DNA from: an uncultured Muribaculaceae bacterium
GTDB lineage: Bacteria > Bacteroidota > Bacteroidia > Bacteroidales > Muribaculaceae
NCBI GenBank assembly: GCA_947381945.1
Contig: CANCXM010000011.1
Span: 19,468 to 83,467, forward strand
DNA: 64,000 nt
Direction: 5' to 3'
The notes beneath the pieces are model-generated. The model was not told where the DNA came from. It saw nothing but the letters and a program-made list of their open reading frames with translations, and did not search any database. How positions within the stretch are numbered: the stretch's first letter is position 1; each line of letters begins with the position of its first letter. Below, piece by piece: positions 1-8,053 of this stretch. Position numbers and translations under genes: made by a program.

Positions 1-1249
1 TAGCAACCGCCCAACGGTGATGCGGGCCAATGTCGGCATAGGTCTGCGAAGCCGTGCAGTTGTAGAACACGTTCGGGCCACACACCTGCGAACCGGTTAT
101 ATAGTCATGACGACCTTCGGTACACTGACAATTCATGAATAGATTCAACTGTCCGACATTATTGAAGCCATATCGGTTGCCTCCGGTAATAACCGATTTC
201 GGCTCAAGGTTACGGCAGTTGTTGACTGTCACATTCTTGGAATTGCGTTCACAACTCACAGCCGAATATCCGAAATATCTTGCGGTGACATTCTCCACCC
301 AACAATTTTCAGCCTTATCAATACGGATTCCAATCCAACCGTGTTTGTTATCCTCATAATTGTCAAATGCCGATTCAAGGTGAAGATTGCAGATGCCCAC
401 TTCGGATATGCGACCGTCGAATGTATATTTAAAGACCTCGCCTCCTCCGTATTTTGCCTCCATCTCCATGACCACAGGATTGTCGATATAGAGTGTATTG
501 CCGTCCACACGGGTTATGGTTCGTTCGAATGCGAGGTTGTATTCGTGAGGTTGCCATTGACGGGTGCCTTTACGTTCGACAATCTGATCCATTTTGATGT
601 CGTGGATCCACTTCTGCGTACCCGGACGGTAGACAACCACCTTATCACCCTTCTTGAATCCGGCTCCGGATGACACGCGGAAAGAATGAGTGCCGACAGG
701 AACAAAATCATCCGTAATTGAAACGCGGGTTCCTGCAACTTCCTTCCGGCCACCTTCACCTGAAACACTGATGAGTGAATATCGTTCAGGAGTAGTAGCA
801 ATCAGTCTTGTCTCGTCCGGATTACTGCCTTCGCCCATAATCACCACTCCCGATGCCTTGATTTCAAGAGATTTCGATACGGGATAAGTTCCTCGTTTCA
901 AAAGCAGGACTCCCCGATGGCCATTGGCATCAAGAGGCAGCGACGATACTTTGTCGATAGCTTTCTGGAGATGCAGCCAGTTGTCGCCTTTCACCGCTGA
1001 GATTTCCATCGCCACAGGATGCTTCGGGACACTGACATCACCCTGATGGTAACCGACCCGGCTGAAATCAGGAATTATGTTGCCCTTTTCATCCGGAAAA
1101 TACTCAAGTTCACCATCTGCATTAATCTTTACAAGAGATGATGACCACGGTGCCGGCATCTTGGTCTGTGAATTGCCGGCAAATGGCAGGGACAGCAGCG
1201 CAAGTCCGAGGAGAGCAGCTATACTTCTGAAAGAATTTCTGTTGTTCAT
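1..1249 (-). CDS. Secreted right-handed beta-helix protein (pectate-lyase-like), 3' part outside window
   Basis: The reading frame is open from an ATG at 1249 to the window edge (416 codons, no stop), so the protein is truncated by the window. An N-terminal signal peptide (basic MNNR-NSFR, then AALLGLALLSLPFAG) is visible. The body contains an IPDFSRVGY segment near residue 50, a QKAID..SSLPLDANGHRGVLLLKRGTY segment typical of the first coils of pectate-lyase-like beta-helices, and later stacked NV-x-V-x-N coils. The family (possibly DUF4955-like) is often secreted with polysaccharide lyases in Bacteroidota. It starts 25 bp after the upstream GH105 stop, so it is probably the last visible gene of the cluster operon. 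It may be a lyase or a binding protein; the catalytic role cannot be decided from the visible part. Confidence 0.7.
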   Translation of the reverse strand, partial: MNNRNSFRSIAALLGLALLSLPFAGNSQTKMPAPWSSSLVKINADGELEYFPDEKGNIIPDFSRVGYHQGDVSVPKHPVAMEISAVKGDNWLHLQKAIDKVSSLPLDANGHRGVLLLKRGTYPVSKSLEIKASGVVIMGEGSNPDETRLIATTPERYSLISVSGEGGRKEVAGTRVSITDDFVPVGTHSFRVSSGAGFKKGDKVVVYRPGTQKWIHDIKMDQIVERKGTRQWQPHEYNLAFERTITRVDGNTLYIDNPVVMEMEAKYGGGEVFKYTFDGRISEVGICNLHLESAFDNYEDNKHGWIGIRIDKAENCWVENVTARYFGYSAVSCERNSKNVTVNNCRNLEPKSVITGGNRYGFNNVGQLNLFMNCQCTEGRHDYITGSQVCGPNVFYNCTASQTYADIGPHHRWAVA

Positions 1250-1274
1250 GCGTTTGAGTTAGAGAGATGTTTTA

Positions 1275-2552
1275 CTACTTTTCCATTATTTCCGCGGCCC
1301 AGAGTACTCCGGCCACAGCTTCCTTTGCATTCAGGATCTTGTCGAGAGTCACATAGTTCACAAAATCCTTCTTGATGGTGACACCGTCGCAAGCTCCGAT
1401 GACGTCAAGCAATCCGTTATCATTGACCCTTACAAACGGTCTGAGACACTCGTAACCACGTCGGGCCACATCCCGATACTCCTTTTCACTGAGAAGACCG
1501 AGGTCAATTCCACGTTTGATGGAATAAGTGAACATGCCCGTGCCCGACGGGTCAATAAAGTTCAGAGGATTAGCCGGTTTATCGACGACCATGAACCAAC
1601 CTCCCGTGTCGGGATCCTGATACTTCTTAAGTCCTGCCGACATCTTTTTGTAGATACCAAGTATAGTCTTGTAATCCTTGTGGTCTTTCGGGAGTACCGA
1701 CAGAAGCTCGGGAACTACAAGTGAATACCATCCCATGCCTTCACTCCACACCTCCGGTGAAAGGCCCGTGCTCTTGTCAGCCCAATCAGCCTTTTCGGGT
1801 TCGGTTGTCCATGCGTGAAGCATCAGCCCGTCCTCTCTCTGCAAATGTCGCGCAGCGGCAATTATGTTGCGGCAAGCGGTATCCAGACAATAATCTTTCT
1901 CCCCTACATGCTCTGCATGACGGATAAGAAACATCTGCATCATGAACACACCGTCGACCCACATGTTCGGAGATTTGTTGCCGTGCCAGAACTGACCGTC
2001 ACTGCTTGGATAGTCAGCGACATGGCTCAGAATCTTGAGGGCAGCCTTCTTGTATTTCTCCTCACCGGTCCGGGCATACAGCGTGCAAAAACTGGCTCCG
2101 GTCATAAAGTTGTCAAGATTCGTAAGGCGGTCTCCCTTGTAATTTCCCTCCTCATCCACGAAATTGTCGATATACGCTTTCATGAAGTCGAGATAACGCT
2201 TGTCTCCGGTACGGAGATAGAGTCTGTCCATAGCCTCAAACATATATCCCTGGACGTATGTATAATCCTTCCAGTAGGCTGTACGATAGTCAGGATAACG
2301 AACCATCACCGATTCAGCCAAAGGTATGGCTATCAATTCCGGGGCCTCACCGGGGGTGTAAGGAAGACGTGCCTCCGGGTCGCCCTGCGATGTGGTACGA
2401 CGATATTTTGTAATCACCTCCTGTGTCACTTTTCTCGTCACATTATTCTCATCAGTCACAAAACCGGTCGTTTTGACCGATGTCTGCGCTGCTACGGAGC
2501 CGAAGCAGGATGATATGAAAAGTGCGCCGAGACCGAATATTATAGTTTTCAT
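1275..2552 (-). CDS. GH105 unsaturated uronyl hydrolase, secreted
   Basis: 425 aa with a signal peptide (MKTIIFGLGALFISSCFGSVAAQ). GH105 enzymes remove the 4,5-unsaturated uronic acid that polysaccharide lyases leave on the non-reducing end of oligosaccharides. Family hallmarks are a WVDGVFM motif with the likely catalytic Asp at residue 200, an EVWSEGMGWY motif and SGTGMFTY. Length and (alpha/alpha)6-barrel pattern fit YteR/YesR-type enzymes. It lies 63 bp after the alginate-lyase-like gene and 25 bp before the beta-helix gene, all on one strand, so co-transcription is likely. It shares the same motifs as the N-terminal half of the protein at 8054-10057, so the cluster has two GH105 modules, perhaps for different linkages. 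The exact uronyl substrate is not readable from sequence. Confidence 0.88.
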   Translation of the reverse strand: MKTIIFGLGALFISSCFGSVAAQTSVKTTGFVTDENNVTRKVTQEVITKYRRTTSQGDPEARLPYTPGEAPELIAIPLAESVMVRYPDYRTAYWKDYTYVQGYMFEAMDRLYLRTGDKRYLDFMKAYIDNFVDEEGNYKGDRLTNLDNFMTGASFCTLYARTGEEKYKKAALKILSHVADYPSSDGQFWHGNKSPNMWVDGVFMMQMFLIRHAEHVGEKDYCLDTACRNIIAAARHLQREDGLMLHAWTTEPEKADWADKSTGLSPEVWSEGMGWYSLVVPELLSVLPKDHKDYKTILGIYKKMSAGLKKYQDPDTGGWFMVVDKPANPLNFIDPSGTGMFTYSIKRGIDLGLLSEKEYRDVARRGYECLRPFVRVNDNGLLDVIGACDGVTIKKDFVNYVTLDKILNAKEAVAGVLWAAEIMEK

Positions 2553-2615
2553 CGTTTTGTCAATATTAGATGGGGTTAAGGAATTTACAAGCTAACGGAT
2601 TGGCCGACTATATTT

Positions 2616-3785
2616 TTAAAGCCAAAGAATGGGATTTCGGATAGGGAGATTGCGGATCACCTCTTCGTTTTCAGGAAAATGGTTATTGTTTTCCCAAAGA
2701 TTCTGATAGCCTGCATCGCCAAATTCGAGCCAACCGAAAAGCATGGCCGGATGAGCGACTGGCCATTCATCCCAATACATCACATCCTGCTGATATGGCC
2801 ATGAATCCTTGTCGACTATATAAGGACTGATAAAGTCCAATCCGAGTTTCATGTTTTTGCCATCGGTTGTTGTATAAGTCCACATATCATCGCTTTCAGT
2901 CGACAGTATATGGCACAGCGCGGCCATGGCGTCAAGATTGAAGAGTGAGTAGCCGTATGGCTTCGTGCGGTCAAGCTCAAGCGGAAAACTTCCATCGGAA
3001 GCCATTTGTCTGACCAGAAAAAGATTCTTGAAACGGACACGGCAACTGTCCATCATTTCCTCATTTCCGGTATATTTTGCAAACTCAGCGGCCTGCATTG
3101 CCCAACAGGTTCCATGATTGTTGGCTGCATTTTTCTCCTTGATTCCGTAGGGATGAGTTGACATCCAGTCAAGATACTCTGCAAACCATTCCTTGGTCTT
3201 ATCAGCATATTCCGCAGGAAGCACACCGGCCTCCTCAAGTTTTATCAGAGATTGGACCACCTCGATAAGATGAATGGTGTCGATGATACCAATTCCACGT
3301 CCGGTGGCGATACCTTTGATAGCTTGAGCATAGAGCAGGTTAGGATTCATTTTTGTACTGTCATCCATAAACCATGAGTCAATGTGTTCAAGCGCAGGAG
3401 CGACATATCTTTCATCACCGGTCAGAAGATAAGCTGAGGTGAGATTGGCAACGATACGGCTGAAACGAATCATCGCATGGCGGTGAGCCACGAAATTGTC
3501 GGGATTCGTCATTCCGTCTCTCTTAATATACGAACCATCCGGATTGAGGGAATCAGGCCACCAATAGTCACCTTCCGAATAGAAGTCATGAATGCCACCG
3601 GAACTTCTTTCGGCTATGAAATCGGTCACCGTGACCGGTTTCTCACTCATGTTGGCTTCTGCCTGCTTCAACACCTCTTCACGAAGCACATCCTTCACAT
3701 AATCTCCGCGTTTCGTCTTTTCATCCTTACATCCTGCAAGCGCTACGACAAGGAACGGCAGAATCATATAGACAATCTTTTTCAT
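2616..3785 (-). CDS. Alginate-lyase-fold polysaccharide lyase (PL38/PL5-like) lipoprotein
   Basis: 389 aa. The N-terminus MKKIVYMILPFLVVALAGC is a lipoprotein signal, predicting a membrane-anchored periplasmic or surface enzyme. The pattern SGGIHDFYSEGDYWWPD near residue 62, HRHAMIRF near 102 and NNHGTCW with His224 is characteristic of the Bacteroidota alginate-lyase superfamily with an (alpha/alpha)-toroid fold. Family knowledge: members act by beta-elimination on uronate polymers (alginate, glucuronan); His and Tyr in the cleft are usually catalytic. The stop is 63 bp before the GH105 start and the start is 14 bp after GH2, so it is tightly packed in the cluster. The substrate is inferred from neighbours only. 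Confidence 0.78.
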   Translation of the reverse strand: MKKIVYMILPFLVVALAGCKDEKTKRGDYVKDVLREEVLKQAEANMSEKPVTVTDFIAERSSGGIHDFYSEGDYWWPDSLNPDGSYIKRDGMTNPDNFVAHRHAMIRFSRIVANLTSAYLLTGDERYVAPALEHIDSWFMDDSTKMNPNLLYAQAIKGIATGRGIGIIDTIHLIEVVQSLIKLEEAGVLPAEYADKTKEWFAEYLDWMSTHPYGIKEKNAANNHGTCWAMQAAEFAKYTGNEEMMDSCRVRFKNLFLVRQMASDGSFPLELDRTKPYGYSLFNLDAMAALCHILSTESDDMWTYTTTDGKNMKLGLDFISPYIVDKDSWPYQQDVMYWDEWPVAHPAMLFGWLEFGDAGYQNLWENNNHFPENEEVIRNLPIRNPILWL

Positions 3786-3799
3786 AAACTTACGGATTT

Positions 3800-6190
3800 T
3801 TATAGGTTAATGAATTCAGTCGGCAGCCCTTCCGACTTTACAGCCACCACCGAGTGACCACCGTTGGGCTTGACCTTAATTGAAACAGCACCATTGGCAG
3901 CCTGGACTCTTGATGAGGCACCTGCCGTTCCCATATTCTTTATCAGCTCACCGTCACCAGCAATCTCGAAACGCACGAAACGTTTGGAATCCATGCACTG
4001 CGTACCGTTCGCGTCCGTAACTTTCACGGAAATAGTCACCGTTCCGTCATCTGACGATTGGGTTGTGAACGCAAGCTTGCTTTCCTCACCCCACTTCCGG
4101 GTCATATAGTCCCATTTGAGTGAATCCTCGACAATCGACTTATCAGCGGTAAAAGCTTTGGCCGTAATTTCATTGTCACCTTCATTCAGCACAACGTTCC
4201 AACGCAATCCGGCTGCCGGATAGTTCCGGCTGTCGCGGTTTCTGACACCTTGGCTGACTCCGTTGACAAAGAGTTCCACTTTGGGACAATTAGAGAAGAC
4301 AAGGACTTCCTTTTCGGCACCCTTTTCGCCCCATCTGACCGGCTCTGAATGACCAAAGATGTGAACCATCGGCTTCTTTGTCCAATAGGATTGGAAAATA
4401 TAATATGCCTCCTTCTTGGTGAAGTCGCGCTCCACCACACCCTTCTGATTGACGTATGGCACAGGGTTGTCAGGACGCACAGGGGTTGAGAAATCCTTGA
4501 AAGGCCAGTAGGCTGTACCCGTGAGCCACGGCATCTCCTCCTGTTCCTTGAGGTGCCAGTCAATAAGAGCGGCAAGATATGTTTCCGACCAATCATTTTT
4601 AGTGGGTGTGACATCCTCCGTGAAACGTCCCGGATGACTGTCACCGCCCCACTCGACGTGGAGAAAATGTTTCACCTTATCAAATGCCTCCTGCGAATAC
4701 TTCACATAGTCATGATAGTCACCTTTATACCAACCGGCCCACAGTGTCGGAGAGTAGACATCGACTATGTCCGAACAGAATTCACAGCGTCGGATCGCCG
4801 TCTTTCGCACAGGGTCGAGACTGTGGGCAAGATCGTTCAGTTCACTCATGAATGAGCGGATTTCACTTTGCTCAAATGTCGGGAAATCATTGGGCCAGTC
4901 ATTTTCGTTGCCGAGACCCCAAATGATTACAGCCGGATGGTTGTAGTGCTGCTTCACCATATTGGTGAGCATACGCTTTGCCTGATTGCGGTATTTTTCA
5001 CCGCCGACACCTCCACGACACCAGGGAATTTCTTCCCAGACAAGGATTCCGAGACTGTCACACATATCAAGCACGATTTCCGATTGCTGATAATGGCCGA
5101 GACGGATAAAGTTGACACCCATCTCCTTCATCATGCCCATTTCCTTCTCAATCTGATCCTGCGTCATGGCTGCGGCCACTCCGGCGTGATCCTCATGGCG
5201 ATGTGTGCCGCGCAGAAGCAATCTGCGACCGTTGAGTTTGAATGGACCTTTTTCAACGAACTCGAAATGGCGGAAGCCAAACTTCTGTGTGGCTGTGGAT
5301 TCCTGTCCGTCTGTATTCACCACCACCTCACAGGTGTAAAGCTGAGGCTTATCCACATCCCAAAGCTCCGGCTTCTTCAATTCGGTGTCGATGAGCGTTG
5401 TCGTTCCGAGAGGAGTGATATTCTTAAGATGATTCTTGGCAACCACATTGCCCTTGGCATCCTTGATATAAACCGTGACATCGGCATTGCGCACATCGGC
5501 AAGATTATAGAAAGTACCTTCTGCACACACTCTGCCTGCAGTCAACTTATCCGAAAGGGATGTGTCGATTTTCAGTGAAGCGACAGATACCTTGGGCAGA
5601 TACACGAGGTTGAGATAGCGATAGATACCACCGTAGATATTGAAATCGGAAATATCCGATGGAATCATCTCGTTGTCGCGGGTATTATCGCAGCGTATCG
5701 AAAGGGGCACTTTCCCACCAAAACGCTTCGCCTCCTCGCTTCCGAGGAAGTCGGCAACGGCATCAGTGATGTCAACATTCCAACTGTCATATCCACCGAC
5801 ATGCTCTCCGACCTTCGTGGTATAGACATATACCTCTGTCTTTTGTCCGGCCCCTTCAAATTCCAGCATAACGCGACCGTCGGTATATGGATTTTCAATC
5901 GAAAGTTGCGTCTTGTACCATCCCGGACCCTGGTAATAGTTGACATCCGGGTCAACACAGTCCTCGGCGTTGAAACAATGTGGCAGAGTCACACTATGCC
6001 AGAAAGGATATTCTTCCGGATTATCTTTCTTGACCGGTCGGACGGCCTCCCATATATTGCCAAGATCCGTGCGGACAAACATCCATCCCTCATTGAGACG
6101 GATTTTACTATCCTGCGGCACGGGGATTTTGGCATCGGCTGCAAAAGCCGATGCCATAGCCATTGTAATTGTCAAAAGTAACTTTCTCAT
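3800..6190 (-). CDS. GH2 family glycoside hydrolase, secreted
   Basis: 796 aa with a signal peptide (MRKLLLTITMAMASAFAADA). Order: N-terminal jelly-roll sugar-binding domain (about 25-215, with YYQGPGWYKT), an immunoglobulin-like domain (about 216-320) and a TIM barrel with LRGTHRHEDHAG, then C-terminal Ig-like domains. The acid/base is Glu429 in GLGNENDW, the nucleophile Glu513 in HVEWGGDSH. GH2 includes beta-galactosidases, beta-glucuronidases and beta-mannosidases; the residues around the nucleophile do not let me choose with certainty. It would trim neutral or uronyl sugars from lyase products. It sits 14 bp before the alginate-lyase-like gene. A MITE-like element occupies the 376 bp upstream of its start, separating it from GH88. 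Confidence 0.88.
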   Translation of the reverse strand: MRKLLLTITMAMASAFAADAKIPVPQDSKIRLNEGWMFVRTDLGNIWEAVRPVKKDNPEEYPFWHSVTLPHCFNAEDCVDPDVNYYQGPGWYKTQLSIENPYTDGRVMLEFEGAGQKTEVYVYTTKVGEHVGGYDSWNVDITDAVADFLGSEEAKRFGGKVPLSIRCDNTRDNEMIPSDISDFNIYGGIYRYLNLVYLPKVSVASLKIDTSLSDKLTAGRVCAEGTFYNLADVRNADVTVYIKDAKGNVVAKNHLKNITPLGTTTLIDTELKKPELWDVDKPQLYTCEVVVNTDGQESTATQKFGFRHFEFVEKGPFKLNGRRLLLRGTHRHEDHAGVAAAMTQDQIEKEMGMMKEMGVNFIRLGHYQQSEIVLDMCDSLGILVWEEIPWCRGGVGGEKYRNQAKRMLTNMVKQHYNHPAVIIWGLGNENDWPNDFPTFEQSEIRSFMSELNDLAHSLDPVRKTAIRRCEFCSDIVDVYSPTLWAGWYKGDYHDYVKYSQEAFDKVKHFLHVEWGGDSHPGRFTEDVTPTKNDWSETYLAALIDWHLKEQEEMPWLTGTAYWPFKDFSTPVRPDNPVPYVNQKGVVERDFTKKEAYYIFQSYWTKKPMVHIFGHSEPVRWGEKGAEKEVLVFSNCPKVELFVNGVSQGVRNRDSRNYPAAGLRWNVVLNEGDNEITAKAFTADKSIVEDSLKWDYMTRKWGEESKLAFTTQSSDDGTVTISVKVTDANGTQCMDSKRFVRFEIAGDGELIKNMGTAGASSRVQAANGAVSIKVKPNGGHSVVAVKSEGLPTEFINL

Positions 6191-6222
6191 TGCGTAGGTG
6201 ATGACGGTTGCGGTGAATCTTA

Positions 6223-6566
6223 GAGGGTGTTTAATAATAAATGTTAATCCGTGGGCGGTTTATCTTTGAGTGATTATTCCGTAACGATGAGGGAGTGTGC
6301 CCATTGGCACTCGACCAAAGAGTTACGGGATAAGCGCCAAAGAGAAACCGAGGCGACGGTACTATAGTTTCATTATATTTCATAAAATTTATTCTCTCTA
6401 TTCTAAGGGTGAATTTATCTGTAAAAGTTACCATCGCCTTTCCGTCTTTCGGGCATCTTTCCCGCTTTGTTTCAGTCGTGTACATTAAGTACACTCCTTC
6501 AACGCAGCGGAAAAGCTCCTCCGAAATACGGAACCCACGGGTTAACATTTATTTTTAAACACCCTC
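6223..6566. mobile_element. MITE-like element with 34-bp terminal inverted repeats
   Basis: The ends are inverted copies: 6222-6255 and 6534-6567 match at 32 of 34 positions, beginning GAGGGTGTTTAA inside a TTA on each side (6220-6222 and 6567-6569), which reads as a 3-bp target duplication. The 344-bp interior has no convincing gene; a 105-codon frame across it has no recognisable domain. A TNA target and GAGGGTG ends recall IS5-family elements, so it may be a non-autonomous derivative (inference). The right-hand TTA is also the stop codon of the GH88 gene, so insertion preserved that frame. The element occupies all of the 376-bp gap between GH88 and GH2. Confidence 0.6.
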
Positions 6567-7802
6567 TTAAAGTATAGCTGTTCCTTCTTTTTCAAGCTTT
6601 GCCTTCTTCAGCAGAGCCTCAAGGAAGTAGTAGTCGGCATATACGAGAGGATAGTCCATTTCAAAACCTGCACCGTGGCCTGAACCTGTGCTGTGGAGGA
6701 GGAGGAAGCCGTGGTCGCCGTTGAGAGCCGCGCGATAGTTTGACGAGAGGCTTTCAACCATCTTGTCGGCCCACTCCTTGTATTTCGCTCCGTTTTCCTT
6801 ATCGTAGGTTGAAAGTTCATACAATCCGCAGGCGGCAACTGCTGCAGCCGAAGCATCACGAGGTTCGTCGGGAATATTGGGAGCGTTGTAGTCCCAATAA
6901 GGAACCATATCCTCCGGCATATTGGGATGTTCACCTATATAGTTGGCGATAGCCTTGGCCTGTTCAAGGAATTCAGGAAGACCTGTCTCACGATAGCACA
7001 TCGTGTAGCCGTAGAGGCCCCAAGACTGTCCGCGCGACCATGCCGATTCATCATTGTAGCCCTGATGGGTCTGCTTTATGCGGGGAGTGGCAGTGACGGT
7101 ATCATAGTCCACCACATGGTAGCTGCTGAAATCATCGCGGAAATGATTCTTCAAAGTTGTGAGAGCGTGGTTTGTGGCAATGTTATAATATGTAGAGTCA
7201 CCGCTTTCTTTAAAGGCTGCATATAGAAGTTCAAGGTTCATCATGTTGTCGATGATGACAGGATACTGCCACACATCCTTGTGATGATCCCATGAACGGA
7301 TGGCTCCAATCTTATCGTTGTAGCGTGTGGACAATGTGGAGGCCGCTTCAAGAATTATGTCGCGGTAGGCAGGATTTTTGGTCAGACGGTAGCCGTTGCC
7401 AAAACTGCAATACACCTTGAAACCCATATCGTGCGTGCCGCCATTGGTCTTCTCCTTCTCTACAGGAGCGGTGAATTCCTCGGCCTTTTTCCGCCATGCT
7501 TCATCGCCGGTATATTCATACATATACCAAAGCTCACCGGGGAAGAATCCGCTGCACCAATCGCGGGATGCTATGAGGCTCAATCCCCCGTCCTTTGTGA
7601 ACGAACGGGGAGTGAACACCCCTTTTTCAATTTGTTCGGGAGTAAGATTGGCCTTGGCGCTGTCTATTGCGGTAAACGCATGGTTGAGCTGTTTTGAAGC
7701 GAAGTCGAAACTGTCAGCAACAACATCGGCAGACTGTTTGGGGGTTGTTGTACATGCCACAATCGAGAGCGACATTGCAAGTGTGATAATAGAATTTTTC
7801 AT
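6567..7802 (-). CDS. GH88 unsaturated glucuronyl hydrolase, lipoprotein
   Basis: The frame is open to 7838 but the start at 7802 is chosen because it begins a clean lipoprotein signal (MKNSIITLAMSLSIVAC). The 411-aa protein hydrolyses unsaturated glucuronic acid from lyase-generated disaccharides, classically chondroitin, hyaluronan or heparin. Two catalytic aspartates fit the family: Asp125 in GGTHDMGF and Asp185 in VIIDNMMNLELL; the 60-residue spacing is close to that of the Bacillus enzyme. ESAWSRGQSWGLYGY and the C-terminal GSGHGAGFEMDYPLVYADYYFLEAL are also family-typical. Together with PL8 and PL6 it is the strongest hint that the cluster degrades glycosaminoglycans. The TAA stop is shared with the duplication at the MITE edge. 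Confidence 0.9.
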   Translation of the reverse strand: MKNSIITLAMSLSIVACTTTPKQSADVVADSFDFASKQLNHAFTAIDSAKANLTPEQIEKGVFTPRSFTKDGGLSLIASRDWCSGFFPGELWYMYEYTGDEAWRKKAEEFTAPVEKEKTNGGTHDMGFKVYCSFGNGYRLTKNPAYRDIILEAASTLSTRYNDKIGAIRSWDHHKDVWQYPVIIDNMMNLELLYAAFKESGDSTYYNIATNHALTTLKNHFRDDFSSYHVVDYDTVTATPRIKQTHQGYNDESAWSRGQSWGLYGYTMCYRETGLPEFLEQAKAIANYIGEHPNMPEDMVPYWDYNAPNIPDEPRDASAAAVAACGLYELSTYDKENGAKYKEWADKMVESLSSNYRAALNGDHGFLLLHSTGSGHGAGFEMDYPLVYADYYFLEALLKKAKLEKEGTAIL

Positions 7803-7911
7803 TTGGCTATTGAGATTTAGTGTGTGTCGCATCACCAATGATAGACCGACATGGTATCATCTGTCAACCGACACCTTTTATAATATACTTCAAAAGAATT
7901 TTAAGAGTGCC

Positions 7912-7960
7912 CCGACTCGAGGCTATCCTTGTGAGACACCGCTTGTGGGATGCACTCTTA
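7912..7960 (-). terminator. Possible hairpin between GH105-propeller and GH88 genes
   Basis: A 9-bp perfect inverted repeat (taagagtgc at 7912-7920, gcactctta at 7952-7960) lies in the 251-bp gap downstream of the GH105-propeller stop. The long loop and lack of a clear T run make it a weak terminator or attenuator call. The gap suggests GH88 may have its own promoter. Confidence 0.3.
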
Positions 7961-8053
7961 TTCTAATGCAAAATTATATTTTACAGACAAATACGGCTAT
8001 GACATTTATCTCAAAAGCTATAATTAAAATATCACGCGCCAATATTTCCGACA

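Noticed and set aside
1815..2513. 232-codon plus-strand frame opposite GH105
   Set aside because: No domain; the minus-strand GH105 motifs are unequivocal.
6231..6548. 105-codon minus-strand frame inside the MITE-like element
   Set aside because: Starts and ends within terminal repeats, with no signal, domain or ribosome-binding site.
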